53,835 nt of DNA, from NCBI GenBank assembly GCA_012295275.1, contig CM022677.1:27032544-27086378 (forward strand), given 5' to 3'. Source of the stretch: Chrysomallon squamiferum (Eukaryota > Mollusca > Gastropoda > Neomphalida > Peltospiridae). This document shows positions 23,601 through 39,771 of the stretch, one piece after another. The position numbers and the translations under genes were made by a program. Position 1 is the first letter of the stretch; each line of letters opens with the position of its first letter. A model generated the notes under the pieces. The model ran no database searches. It had not been told where the DNA came from and worked only from the letters and a program-made list of their open reading frames with translations.

Positions 23601-24019
23601 AGAAGAGAAAACCCAAAATTCTAAATACAAACATACACATAACCAGCTACGTACACAAGAAGAAACACCGGAGGCGAAAAAAGACGCTGCCGTCTAGATT
23701 CAGGAAATCTCTTCCGTTTGCTGCGAGCAGTGGTCAGGACAGGAAGAGGAGTAAGCTGTTATCATGGTCAATATTAAACAGTGACAGGAACAAAAAGAGA
23801 AGGAAATCTTTTCGAAAATTTGGCGTTCCTGTTTATTACCTTAAAAAGAAACACGGTTTAACTGGCAACATGAAAAGAAAGAAACGTAAATCTGGTAAGA
23901 ATCGAGAAGAGAAGAAAAAACGTAAACGTCATAGACATCGAGGATTGAGGAATCGAGTTAAAATTCGCAAGAAGAAACAGATGAAATTGTCACTAATTGA
24001 TGAAGAGGACGATGATTGA
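1908..24019 (+). CDS. Gene 1: multi-cassette TSR/Ig membrane protein with Lys-rich tail (5' partial, multi-exon)
   Basis: This is a spliced gene; the interval includes introns. Exons in order: nine copies of a two-exon six-cysteine cassette, the first three each followed by a TSR exon and the last six each followed by two 36-base mini-exons; then micro-exons at 16905-16919, 17375-17410 and 17920-17955; Ig-like exon 18178-18504; stalk exons 19258-19281, 19742-19792, 20298-20330, 20696-20725 and 20880-20915; transmembrane exon 21308-21398; last exon 21796-24019 ending in TGA. Nearly every exon or exon pair begins and ends in phase 1, and the chain of phases is unbroken except for three single-base deletions in units 4, 7 and 8. 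About 2,200 codons are visible. The start codon and signal peptide are not in the window. Orientation is ectodomain outside, basic tail inside, inferred from the single transmembrane segment followed by Arg/Lys. I do not recognise an orthologue. Confidence 0.8.
3512..4485 (+). CDS. Gene 1 unit 2 (type A): six-Cys cassette plus TSR
   Basis: Exon A 3512-3674, exon B 3919-4067, TSR exon 4294-4485. Exons look identical to unit 1, and the introns match almost base for base (period 1604). The intron poly-A tract near 3337 reads TTTATAAAA rather than the TTTAAAA of units 1 and 3. Such intron identity means very recent duplication or ongoing homogenisation. Confidence 0.8.
5117..6090 (+). CDS. Gene 1 unit 3 (type A): six-Cys cassette plus TSR
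   Basis: Exon A 5117-5279, exon B 5524-5672, TSR exon 5899-6090; period 1605 from unit 2. Last unit with a TSR exon. The intron after it (from 6091) continues as type-A sequence up to and into exon A of unit 4. Confidence 0.8.
6722..7959 (+). CDS. Gene 1 unit 4 (A/B hybrid): six-Cys cassette plus two mini-exons, frameshifted
   Basis: Exon A 6722-6884, exon B 7121-7268, mini-exon 1 7537-7572, mini-exon 2 7924-7959. Exon A starts like type A (GEEDTC) but ends like type B (FRKKHC), so a junction lies inside it. Exon B is 148 rather than 149 bases: near 7250 the sequence TATAATTATTTT replaces the TATAAAATATTTT of other B copies. This removes the frame for the sixth cysteine, and the shifted frame reaches a TAG in exon A of unit 5. 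The mini-exons encode GAKLPEKKKDEK and GTKVPEKPEDKK. Either assembly error or a real lesion. Confidence 0.7.
8433..9668 (+). CDS. Gene 1 unit 5 (type B): six-Cys cassette plus two mini-exons
   Basis: Exon A 8433-8595, exon B 8829-8977, mini-exon 1 9246-9281, mini-exon 2 9633-9668. Intact lengths (163, 149, 36, 36), phases 1-2-1-1-1. Exon A opens with SKEDWC and KAVYAAM; exon B has KIFCDAG at its end. The mini-exons add a 24-residue charged spacer rich in Lys, Glu and Pro between six-Cys modules in place of the TSR. Confidence 0.78.
10142..11378 (+). CDS. Gene 1 unit 6 (type B): six-Cys cassette plus two mini-exons
   Basis: Exon A 10142-10304 (starts NKEDWC, then KHVYAAM), exon B 10539-10687, mini-exons 10956-10991 and 11343-11378. 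All lengths are intact and the reading frame is open through the unit. Confidence 0.78.
11852..13093 (+). CDS. Gene 1 unit 7 (type B), frameshift in exon A
   Basis: Exon A 11852-12013 is 162 bases: the A run after TTCAG has five A rather than six. Spliced to exon B (12254-12402), the shifted frame meets TAA after seven codons. Mini-exons at 12671-12706 and 13058-13093 are intact. The lesion sits in a homopolymer, so a consensus error is possible, but unit 8 shows the same change. Confidence 0.65.
13567..14794 (+). CDS. Gene 1 unit 8 (type B), frameshift in exon A
   Basis: Exon A 13567-13728 (162 bases, same five-A run as unit 7), exon B 13965-14113, mini-exons 14372-14407 and 14759-14794. 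Sharing the lesion with the adjacent unit fits duplication of an already damaged copy. The intron after exon B lacks the short TATCCAGTTA segment seen in the other B copies (near 14215). Confidence 0.65.
15268..16506 (+). CDS. Gene 1 unit 9 (type B, last copy)
   Basis: Exon A 15268-15430 (six-A run restored), exon B 15667-15815, mini-exons 16084-16119 and 16471-16506. Exon B reads KTKISL instead of KTKINL. Mini-exon 2 diverges to GTKVPEKRKDKK. Repeat-unit homology fades after about 16620. Confidence 0.77.
16905..17955 (+). CDS. Gene 1 spacer micro-exons (three)
   Basis: Three very short in-phase exons: 16905-16919 (15 bases, encoding IKEK with its split codons), 17375-17410 (36 bases, GTKDLPSGTYKK) and 17920-17955 (36 bases, GDKSLPTSKGKI). 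Each has AG and GT borders and phase 1 at both ends. The two 36-base exons share the G-x-K pattern of the mini-exons in the repeat units, so all seem to belong to one 12-residue exon family. Called from phase, length and splice motifs, so less certain than the long exons. Confidence 0.55.
18178..18504 (+). CDS. Gene 1 Ig-like domain exon
   Basis: A 327-base exon (109 codons), phase 1 at both ends, between TTTTCAG and GTAAGA. It encodes an Ig-like domain: strand-B cysteine in YMLSC, then a late cysteine in DMTWRCQF, closing with FSDVLVVTNAA. Four further cysteines lie between (SVC, RSC, LLC, KC), unusual for a plain Ig domain and suggesting extra disulfides. Sequons NGS and NIT. No standard D-x-G-x-Y-x-C motif; TWRC replaces it, so this is a divergent Ig. 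It precedes the stalk and membrane exons, so it is the membrane-proximal domain. Confidence 0.72.
18597..19160. repeat. TACA/TGTA tetranucleotide arrays with a recurrent TTTTTCATATGAATG block
   Basis: (ACAT)n at 18597-18670, then from 18780 a (TGTA)n-type array broken eight or more times by TATTTTTCATATGAATG. Lies in the gene 1 intron after the Ig exon. Confidence 0.9.
19258..20915 (+). CDS. Gene 1 stalk: five micro-exons with N-glycosylation sites
   Basis: Predicted exons 19258-19281 (24 bases, LSNQTTQ), 19742-19792 (51 bases, contains NVS and NET sequons), 20298-20330 (33 bases, EVGRNLSFSKK), 20696-20725 (30 bases, ASKNHSKDDQ) and 20880-20915 (36 bases, QIDIPPYEELPQ). All are phase 1 to 1 with AG/GT borders. 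Four of the five carry an N-x-S/T sequon. The second has an alternative in-frame acceptor (TTTCAG ending at 19753). Single exons this short could be chance, but a full unbroken phase chain to the transmembrane exon supports the set. Confidence 0.55.
19644..19688. repeat. (CA)n microsatellite
   Basis: Pure CA run in a gene 1 stalk intron. Similar CA/GT runs are at 16790-16815, 20929-20977, 21491-21532, 30047-30097, 30484-30552, 33990-34026, 35654-35699 and 48745-48883. Confidence 0.95.
21308..21398 (+). CDS. Gene 1 transmembrane exon
   Basis: 91-base exon, phase 1 to 2, encoding VKGLLWYILLAF then a run of Leu, Val, Ala and Cys to CLARR. About 24 hydrophobic residues followed at once by arginines fits a single-pass segment with the basic side in the cytoplasm. 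It is the only exon in gene 1 that ends in phase 2 other than the A cassette exons, joining the phase-2 start of the last exon. Confidence 0.82.
21796..24019 (+). CDS. Gene 1 last exon: lysine-rich repetitive cytoplasmic tail
   Basis: One 2224-base exon, about 740 codons, TGA at 24017-24019. The reading frame follows directly from the transmembrane exon (RSKYTEVKITKS). Composition is dominated by Lys with Arg, Pro and Asp. It contains about four 12-residue repeats of DKKSKTDKKGDK type (about 21936-22080), then seven copies of a 60-residue (180-base) unit with landmarks GHRIAKTKKK, NLLRKRQRQPDK and KPERIPHKKK (about 22070-23250). The last 250 residues are basic but less regular, ending in the acidic EEDDD. 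No enzymatic domain is visible. It may be disordered and bind acidic partners or the inner membrane face; several KKKRR-like clusters could act as nuclear signals if the tail were released. These roles are inference. Confidence 0.85.
22070..23250 (+). repeat. In-frame 180-base coding repeat, seven copies
   Basis: The landmark GGTCAT starts at 22091, 22271, 22451, 22628, 22790, 22970 and 23150, giving spacings 180, 180, 177, 162, 180 and 180, all multiples of three. Two sub-types alternate: a K type (GHK, KKHRIV, RKPDK) and an R type (GHR, KKRRIV, RQPDK), in order K R K R K R R. The array therefore probably grew by duplication of a 360-base dimer. Confidence 0.92.
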
Positions 24020-24300
24020 AAAAAAAAAAAAAAGGACTAAATCTAAAGGTTTTAGGTTTGGTCCGAAAAAAGACATGATAAGACAAAGAACTGTCATCTA
24101 CAGTTCACATTTAACACAAGATCGGAATTTTTTTTCTTACATAGATTTTCATTTATTGTTACTGCTTGATAACTTTTGTTTATGCTGTTATTTATTTATT
24201 TATTTATTTGTCTACTATCATATGTTGTTAGTAGTTAAGAAATTCTTAATAAATGTTTATGATACGAAACTAAATTAACAAATAAGTAATAAACAACTTC
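24020..24300 (+). promoter_or_regulatory. Gene 1 3' UTR with candidate poly(A) signals
   Basis: AATAAA at 24248-24253 and again at 24288-24293, 229 and 269 bases past the stop codon, in AT-rich sequence. Either could end the transcript. Confidence 0.45.
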
Positions 24301-24586
24301 TAAGATTAACTGATTTTCTGTTAGGTATTCGTTCTTCTTTCTCAGAAGACACACAAACACACATATTTTATCTCTAGAATGGTGTATCTATTTATCTATC
24401 CCTCTGAAACTCACAGTTGAAACTCTTTCACTGTGTCTAGGAAATAGTTCAAATAAATTTGAAATATGTTTCTGGCTATATCATTATTGCAAGGATAAAA
24501 TATATTTAAATGTGCTTTATTCAAGCACCTTCTTATCATAATGCATAGTTTTTCTTTTAAATTATTGTAAATTGTTTTTGCTGCCG

Positions 24587-24663
<77 letters not shown>

Positions 24664-25271
24664 TTAAATAGTATTTATCTAATTGTTTATTTTATTATTT
24701 TAAAAAGTTATTATTTCCTCTGAACGTTGATAAAATTATTGTTATTGTCATTGCTTTTTGTTGTTTTCTTCTTGTTGTTATTTTGTTTCTTTCTTATCCA
24801 TGATAGAATCATATTTCATTTGATAAGTAACACACAAACAAGAGTACAATTTGTGTTATTTATTAATTAATAAAATATATTTTCTAATCATGCACAAGAA
24901 AATAAAAACAACTAAATTATTTACATTTTTCGAGAAACCTGAGTTAAAATACGGAATCAGTCAACTGAATACGAATTCAAGACTGAATCAGTCACGGTCA
25001 CGGAAGAATCAAGCAATTAGGTTAATATAAGTTGTATGTTATGTTTTCAATATATATATATATATTAAACAAATACGCCATTAATGACACAGATTACAAT
25101 GCATAATGACGGTACCAAAAAGAATGGAGAAACGTGTGTTGCCATTTCAGCTGCCAAATGCTTATCAAATCAAGGGCAAAGTTTCAAGGTGTTGCAAGCG
25201 CCCACTTCTTCATATCATATACATATATACATATACATATATACATATACATATATACATATATACATATA

Positions 25272-25304
<33 letters not shown>

Positions 25305-25750
25305 ACATATATACATATATATGGGATGTGGGATATGTGAACTCTTTTCACGTGCCCACGTCCAAATCAACGTTGAGGCACGCCTATTTCAGATCCTGTC
25401 TCTGATGGGTCCCGGGACAGGAGAGGGTTAGGGGAGGGGCTGAAATGTTTGAAGGGGTAATTTGCAAAAAGTATTAAGTGCTTTTCGGTGAACAAGAAGC
25501 AGAAGAGTCTTAAACAACAAAACAAAAAAAAAAAAAAAAAAAATAAAAAAATAAACATTTTAAAAAATGATTGTTGTATTTATAAGTGGGAATTGCGCTG
25601 TTTTCATTAAGATTATTGTATTATTTGTTTGTTAGTAGCCGCTCATTCAGGTTTTTCGAATGGACTTTCTAAGACGTAATGAGGAAAATGAGGAAGAGAA
25701 TTAAACAAGAAAAGTAATTTTTTTTTTTTTTGTTTTCTTTAATTTACTTT
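24301..25750. other. Intergenic, AT-rich with microsatellites
   Basis: No supported gene. Contains (TTA)n at about 24588-24663, a TA/TACATA array at about 25213-25322 and a poly-A run near 25530. The stretch 25323-25440 is less AT-rich and unique-looking, but its frames show no recognisable protein. Confidence 0.6.
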
Positions 25751-26161
25751 ATTTCATTTCAGTTCATTTCGTTTTATTTTTGGGTAAGCGAGTCGTGCAG
25801 GTTTAGTGTCGCCTTCTTGTACAGATATGTATTCAGAGCTGCTGGACTGCTGGACTGTGAATGTGTTTAGAGTTGAAACAGAGGATAGACAGATCTCAGG
25901 AGTATATTGACTTAAAGAGTAGCGGGAGCACGCCTGGTGAGGGTGGAGAACGGAAAGGACGCCGGGTGTGGTGGGCGTGGCTGGTGGAAGAGAGGAGGCA
26001 GCACCACCAGGTGTCGTCCCACCTGGTGCACCCCACACACACACAACCACGCCAGCATCCCCTGCTTCATGACACCAAACATGCGCTGGCAGATTCTATA
26101 TTGTAACTTCTGTCGCTCCGCCATATTCTAGTATTCTATTATTAGATTATCCACTTGATTT
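25751..26161 (-). other. Less AT-rich flank of the LINE remnant, possible element 3' tail
   Basis: Lies just 3' of the retrotransposon stop on the minus strand. Unusually GC-rich for this window (about 25920-26060). Could be the element's 3' UTR or an adjoining unrelated repeat. No gene is supported. Confidence 0.3.
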
Positions 26162-26830
26162 TCAGGTGTTTGAGGGAGTTAAAAATACTGACAGGAGTAA
26201 ACCTGATTTGATTTTTGCTAGAGCATTGCTGAAGTTAAGTCTGTCCTTGTATTTGGTACAGGAGAAAAGATGATGTCTGACATTGTCTAGTTTATGGCAT
26301 TTGTCACATTTGTCATTTACACTGTGTTTGAGTCTCTGTCTGCTGTCGTGTAGTCCAAAAGTTAATCCTACGCTGAGGTAGGTTACAGTTTAAGTTGTAG
26401 TGTGTTTTTTTCTGAGAGTGGGCTGGGAGAGTTTAATTCTGGCTTAATGATATAGTCTAGTTCTGTTGTCCCAGTCTTTTTGCCAAGATTCTGTTCGATT
26501 GTTGTTTGCTATGGTCATGATTTCGTTATAGCTATATTTAATTTTATAGTCAATTGTTCTGTCTTCTAGGATTTTTTTTAGCGTTTTTTTGTCTGCCAGC
26601 TCGTTTCCAGTAACACCCGCTCATGAGCGGGTACCCACTCAAAGGTGACTTTGTGTCCTCTGAAACGGATACAGCTTTTGTCGATGTCGATGGTGTATTT
26701 TGAATTACGACCTGTTTAAGGATGACAGGATATTCAATCAGTTCAGTAAAACGGATAGATGGTGGATTGGGAATGGTGGGTCGGACGCCCCGAAAGGTCT
26801 CTAACCATTTTTGCATATCTATTTTTAATT
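26162..26830 (-). mobile_element. Decayed LINE-type retrotransposon 3' end (RNase H and terminal Cys/His motif)
   Basis: Reading the minus strand, about 26690-26610 encodes IRFRGHKVTFEWVPAH and then, after a one-base frame change, GVTGNELADKKT. This is the typical end of a non-LTR retrotransposon RNase H domain (WVPGH..G..GNE.AD). Further 3', at about 26310-26230, lies CDKCHKL, then HHLFSCTKY, matching the C-x2-C..H..C motif that often ends LINE ORF2. A TGA follows at 26162-26164. Frame breaks and loss of the upstream reverse transcriptase show a dead, truncated copy. The clade cannot be set from this fragment. Confidence 0.72.
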
Positions 26831-27408
26831 TGTTTAAGACAATTTTCCATTAATTGTTGAATGGCCTCGTTTTCAAAAAAAAAAAAAAAGCCGACTACCT
26901 CCTGAATTCTTAAACTACGTCCAGCGGTTTTTTTGTCAGTAGTGGTCTCAAATAGTGATTTATTTGATTAGTTCTAAGTCCACTGACCTGAAGGAAGGAA
27001 AGACGAAAATATATATATTTTACAACATCGTTAATTTATTAATGTTATCTGGAATTTTAATTTTGAACCACTGTTTCATTTTAGACTGTTTATGATATTA
27101 TTAATTTTGAGCGAAAAGGGAAAACAATTAAATATAATGGATTTTTTTTGTTTTAGTGCCTAAGGAGACCTTGGTAAATAATTTGCTGCTACAAGCTTTG
27201 TTGTACACGGAATCTGAACAGAAGCTGGCATTAATGTGAGTTTACACCGTGATAAAGACTGGGATCAATATGAAATATTTATAACCTGGATAAAACAACA
27301 GCACCATAAATTAATATACAAGGATAATAAGTTGGTGTTCGAGAGCAATTTAATACAGGTGTCGTATTAGCCACAAACAGGGTGTTGGTGAGTGTTTTGT
27401 TTGTTTTT

Positions 27409-27444
<36 letters not shown>

Positions 27445-28731
27445 CAAAATAAATATTAAGAAATTAGACACAGAAGTCTTTTGACCGAACTGACATTTCC
27501 TGTAATTGTGGGTAAGTCTAATGTATTCAGATATTGTATTCGCAACACACTGCACAAGTTAACTCAGGTATCATATTCACACGGTACATGGCAATATAAT
27601 ACGTATGTCCTATTCACGATACACTGGCAATTTTAACCAGACTATCGTTTTCACATCAGTCTGGACACGTCAACAAGGGTACTGTATTCACAGAAAACCT
27701 GGGCGAGATAACAATGTATCATATTAACTTCACCACCGGCTAAATCAGCATGGGTATAAGTTATAAATAGCACACCGGTCAAATTAGTACGCGTATCGTA
27801 TTCACAGTTCACCGGATTTATCAAATTTTAATATCGTATTCACAATACACCGGGCAAGTTCACACGGGTATCACATTTATTACTCACCGGCCAACGGACC
27901 GGGCTACTGAATGTGCGTTACTGATCAATAATTTAAAAATAGAGAAACTAACAGAATATTACTGCTTAATTCAATAATGATGATAGTGGAATAATACAGA
28001 TAAACTTAATATTGAAACCAGTGTAATACCACTATTTAATAATAATAATAATAATAATAATAATTGTGAAATTAGCTGCACGCTAATTTTCGAATTTCCT
28101 CCATCACGCATGAGTTTAGCTGCTGATGTTTTGTAAACAACGGACTGGCAGTTCCTGCTCATTTTCACTGCATATATTAAATATTGTTTTTCTCTTTCAC
28201 AGCACCGGTGAAAGGCATTTCTTCTTCTGAACCGAAACCACCGTACATTATTCATTAAAGTTAAGCTTGAACTCTTGAAAAACTGTCTTTTCTTACGGTC
28301 CACGAATATAAAGAAAATATTCGGGATAAAAAAATTAGATTTACTGTTAACAACTGATCCAGCTTTTTTTTAACAAATGCGGCATTTTTTTTTTAATAAA
28401 TCGGACACTCCAAAGATGGCGGACTAGTGCATGTTGACCTGTATATATATTTTTGTCTCGGACAATATGACGTCATTATGACGTGATACGCAATTCTAAA
28501 GTAATGACGCAAACAGCAAAAAAAAAAATGAACAGAAGAAAATATGATACTGATGTAAGTAATATTTCTTTTATTGCTAACATATGAATGTTTGCCTCTG
28601 TGAAAGACTGCTACAAAATAGTCTAATTTGAATGTGCAGGTATTATAAAACATTATTTAATTAGAATCGTTTGTGTACAGCGTTCCTAAACTTATCTCGT
28701 AGCAAAATTCTTCTTTATTATTTCAAATATT
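26831..28731. other. Intergenic, no supported gene
   Basis: AT-rich sequence with a poly-T run (about 27412-27440), a short (AAT)n near 28039 and scattered stop codons in all frames. Phrases such as GTATCGTATTCACA and variants recur between 27520 and 27870, a loose decayed repeat. No coding signal was found. Confidence 0.5.
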
Positions 28732-28788
28732 CCACATACCCACGAAAAAATTCTTAACTGTAATCTTGTATTTCAGATCCACACCTTT

Positions 28789-28823
<35 letters not shown>

Positions 28824-28925
28824 TAGATAGTTGCAAGATTTTCTGTAATTGAAACAGTCTAGACTCTAGAGAAAGGTATGGATCTGAGATACAAGATTAG
28901 GGTTAATTGTTTCGTGGGTATGTGG
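28732..28925. repeat. Imperfect inverted repeat (foldback)
   Basis: Left arm 28732-28789 begins CCACATACCCACGAAA and ends ATCCACACCTTTC. Right arm 28871-28925 begins GAAAGGTATGGATCTGAGAT and ends TTTCGTGGGTATGTGG, its reverse complement with a few mismatches. The 81-base centre holds a (TA)n run and GATA repeats. (TA)n also follows the right arm. The form fits a foldback or MITE-like element, or a cruciform-prone palindrome. Confidence 0.8.
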
Positions 28926-28957
<32 letters not shown>

Positions 28958-29195
28958 TAAATTCATTATCTGTCTATGAATTTCAGCATAAAGTCATAAA
29001 AGAAAAACTTATTTCATTAGATATTTTTATCAGATTTGAAAGGTCTATCATTTAAAGTGTTCTCGTTATAAAAACTTTAATAAAGGTAGACGTGATGAAA
29101 TATATTTTATGTTTCAATTGTTATACGAATGAGTGATCGTTCTTGAATGGGTAATTTATATTAATTTTGTATTTATTTTTTTATTTTTTTATTTA

Positions 29196-29261
<66 letters not shown>

Positions 29262-29707
29262 TTGATTTTGATTTTTTTTCTTTTTTTGCCCCCCCCCTCC
29301 TATAATTTTGATGTTTACTTCTGGAGACGAACACAGAATTGTCCCTCCTGAAATGATATTTTTCATGCAAAATAAACTATACAGTAATTCCCTATTTCAA
29401 CATTTGCTATCGTTGACTGCTTCAATAACATGTTACAACAGGTGTGGGCACAGTAAGGTGACCCCAGTGATCTCATTCTGATTTTGAAACTAAAGTAAAT
29501 TAGAGTAACATTTTGATGTTGTCTAATAGCCATTTCTAAAACATTATTATTATTTTTATTATTATTATTATTACTATTATTAGCATTATTATGGTTTAAA
29601 ATGAAATTAAATGCTTGGATTACATTTTTGTGTAGTTTTATTGTTGTTGTTTGTTTTGTTGTCTTTTTGTGTTTCTTTTTTTCTTTTTTAGAATTTTGAC
29701 TTGCCAG
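28926..29707. other. Upstream region of gene 2, microsatellite-rich
   Basis: Contains (TA)n near 28941, (TTA)n at about 29198-29260 and another at about 29545-29590. The gene 2 promoter must lie here or the gene has an upstream non-coding exon; no promoter motif can be named with confidence. Confidence 0.4.
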
Positions 29708-36595
<6,888 letters not shown>

Positions 36596-36598
<3 letters not shown>

Positions 36599-38340
36599 AT
36601 CTAAACATACTGTACATATAGCTGTTAAATCTAAACATACTGTACGTATCGCTGTTCAATCTAAACATACTGTACGTATAGCTGTTAAATCTAAACATAC
36701 TGTACATATAGCTGTTAAATCTAAACATACTGTACGTATAGCTGTTAAATCTAAACATACTGTTCAAGCTGTTCTAAACATACTGTACGTATGGCTGTAA
36801 ACGAACATACTGTACGTATGGCTGTTAAATCTAAACATACTGTACGTATAGCTGTTAAATCTAAACATACTGTACGTATAGCTGTTAAATCTGAACATAC
36901 TGTACATATAGCTGTTAAATCTGAACATACTGTACGTATAGCTGTTAAATCTAAACATACTGTACGTATAGCTGTTAAATCTGAACATACTGTACATATA
37001 GCTATTAAATCTGAACATACAGTACATATAGCTGTTAAATCTAAACATACTGTACGTATAGCTGTTAAATCTAAACATACTGTACGTATAGCTGTTAAAT
37101 CTAAACATACTGTACATATAGCTGTTAAATCTGAACATACTGTACATATAGCTATTAAATCTAAACATACTGTACATATCGCTGTTAAATCTAAACATAC
37201 TGTACGTATAGCTGTTAAATCTAAACATACTGTACATATAGCTATTAAATCTAAACATACTGTACATATCGCTGTTAAATCTGAACATACTGAACATATA
37301 GCTATTAAATCTAAACATACTACGTATGGCTGATAAATCTGAACATACTGAACGTATAGCTGTTAAATCTAAACATACTGTACGTATAGCTGTTAAATCT
37401 AAACATACTGTACGTATAGCTATTAAATCTAAACATACTACGTATGGCTGATAAATCTAAACATATTGTACGTATAGCTGTTAAATCTAAACATACTGTA
37501 CATATCGCTGTTAAATCTAAACATACTGTACATATCGCTGTTAAATCTAAACATACTGTACGTATAGCTGTTAAATCTAAACATACAGAACGTATAGCTA
37601 TTAAATCTAAACATACTGAACATATAGCTATTAAATCTAAACGTCTTGAACAGACGATTCAATCTAAACATAATGAATATACTATTAAATCTAAACATAT
37701 TGAATACATTATTAAATCTAAACCAGAATATTAAATCTAAACATATTGTATATGCTATTGTCTAAACATACCACACAAACTGAGAGTCTAATTATATTGT
37801 ATAGACTAATAAATCTAAACATATTAAACAGACTATTACATCTAAACATATTGAATATACTATTACATCTAAACATATTCTATGGACTGTTAAATCAAAC
37901 AATATTATATAGACTATTAAATCTAGCCATACTGAATAGACTATTAAACATAACCATACTGTATATACTATTAAATCTAAACATATTGAATATACTATTA
38001 AATCTAAATGTGTAATTTTAGTGATTCGAGATATAGTCTGTATGTATCGTTTAGATTATTAACAAATAATCTAAACATATGACATGAAATAAAATATTCT
38101 GAACCTATCGTATAAACTATTAAATGTAAACGAGTACATTTAGAGATATGAAGATACAGTATGGATATACTGAATAGACTATTAAATCGAAACGAGTACA
38201 TTTAGAGATTATGAAAATATAGTCTCAATACATTAAATGAATTATCAAATCTAAACGAATACATTTAGATATTATGAAGATATCGTTTCAGTGTATTAAA
38301 TAAACTGTTAAATCTAAACGAGTACATTTACAAATATGGT
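36596..38340. repeat. 30-bp minisatellite starting at the gene 2 stop codon
   Basis: Units of 30 bases built on CTGTTAAATCTAAACATACTG then TACGTATAG. About 36 near-perfect units run from 36596 to about 37660; later units decay (CTATTAAATCTAAACATATTG forms) and are recognisable to about 38340. TAA of the stop codon is the TAA of the first unit. The array probably lies in the 3' UTR. Confidence 0.93.
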
Positions 38341-38639
38341 CTGAATTATAATGACTAGACTCTGAGCGAATACACTTACTGCTGTGGAGGTTTTGTCCAA
38401 ACAAATTGTGAATACTTATCTTTAAACGTTTTTCTTTATCTGATACTATTATTAACAAATAAATTTGTATATATAACAGTCTAAAATAAATAAGTATATA
38501 TAATAGTTTTTAAAAAAAAAAAGTATAATAGTGTTATTTAAATATGAGCATAATAATTTTATAAATACGCATATAATTATGTCATCTAATAGAGTTATAT
38601 AATTATGTATAAAACAATGTCCTTCAAATAAAAATATAA

Positions 38640-39275
38640 TAGTGTTTGTTATAATATACTTAACTGCGTAGTAATGTGATATAAATACGTAGTAGTAATG
38701 TGATATAAATACGTAGTAGTAATGTGATATAAATACGTAGTAGTAATGTGATATAAATACGTAGTAGTAATGTCATATACATACGTACGTGATAATGTAA
38801 TTCAAATGCGTATCTAGTAGTGCAAAATAAATACCTACGTAACAATGTTATTTAAATACATGTGTAATAGAGGAAGCGAGTACGTACGTAATAATGCGAT
38901 TCAGATACGTATGTAATAGTGCAAGTGAGTACGTACATAACAATACGATTCAAACACGTATGTAATAGTCTCAAGTCAGTAAGTACGCAACAATGTGATT
39001 TAAATACATATGTAATAGTTCGAAGTGAGTACGTAAAAAGTAATGTGATTAAATTACGTATATAAATTACGTGTGATTCAAATACGTATGTAATATTGCA
39101 AAGTCAGTACATACGTAATAATGTGATTCAAATACATTTGTAATTGTGTGATTCAAATACGTATGTAATAGGTGTGAAGTGAGTAGGAACGAAATAATTT
39201 AACTCAAATACTGAGAACGTATACTTAACAAAAATAATAATGTGATTAAAATACGTACATTACTGTGTGATATAA
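38640..39275. repeat. Degenerate repeat, ATACGTATGTAATAGTG family (copy 1)
   Basis: Loose units of about 45-50 bases combining GTACGTACGTAATAATG, TGATTCAAATACGTATG and TAATAGTGCGAAGTGA. Begins with a tighter 21-base array of ACGTAGTAGTAATGTGATATAA (38660-38770). Further copies of the family occur at 43490-44120, 45010-45290, 49480-50160 and 53740-53835. Confidence 0.8.
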
Positions 39276-39689
39276 ATTTGTATGTCATACAAATGCGCAT
39301 GTCAAAGTCATCGAATTATAACGCTTAATAGACGGATACCGGTACATACGTCTATACTCCACTGGCCAACTGTCACTACAAACCAGCGTCAAGAAAGAAA
39401 ATTCACAAAAAAAATAAACTGCCTAAAGAAACATCCCATTCCTATCTTTCGCTCTATATCTGAACCTGACTTCCTTCATTTCTCTATCTGTTTCTCATTA
39501 TGTCTTTTCTCTCTGTCTCTGTCCTCTCATTCTCTCATTGTGTCTGTGTACCAGTATGACTGTCAGTGTATTTCATTCTAACTCTCTCTCTAATTCATCG
39601 TTCCAGTGTCTCTCTACGGTTTCTCTTTCTCTCGTCTCCAAATGGTGATATGCCAAGTGGAAAAAACAACAACAAATAATCAAATAACT

Positions 39690-39771
39690 GATTGCAAGTA
39701 AACATATTTTTATTAATTTTCTCTCTAAAGTCCCGCCAGGGTAGATAACTGTCTCTCAAATTTCCATCACA
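39690..39771 (-). promoter_or_regulatory. Gene 3 terminal exon with poly(A) signal
   Basis: Conserved in genes 3, 4 and 5: TTTTTCAG acceptor, a stop within the first codons and AATAAA about 60 bases on (39709-39714, minus strand). Confidence 0.55.

Noticed and set aside
25323-25440. Less AT-rich segment that might be an exon or SINE
   Set aside because: No open frame with recognisable residues, no tRNA-like promoter boxes that I could identify, and no second copy in the window.
36764-37734. Open frames on both strands (MFRFNSYMYS and AVKSKHTVRI repeats)
   Set aside because: Artefacts of the 30-bp minisatellite, open on both strands for the same arithmetic reason.
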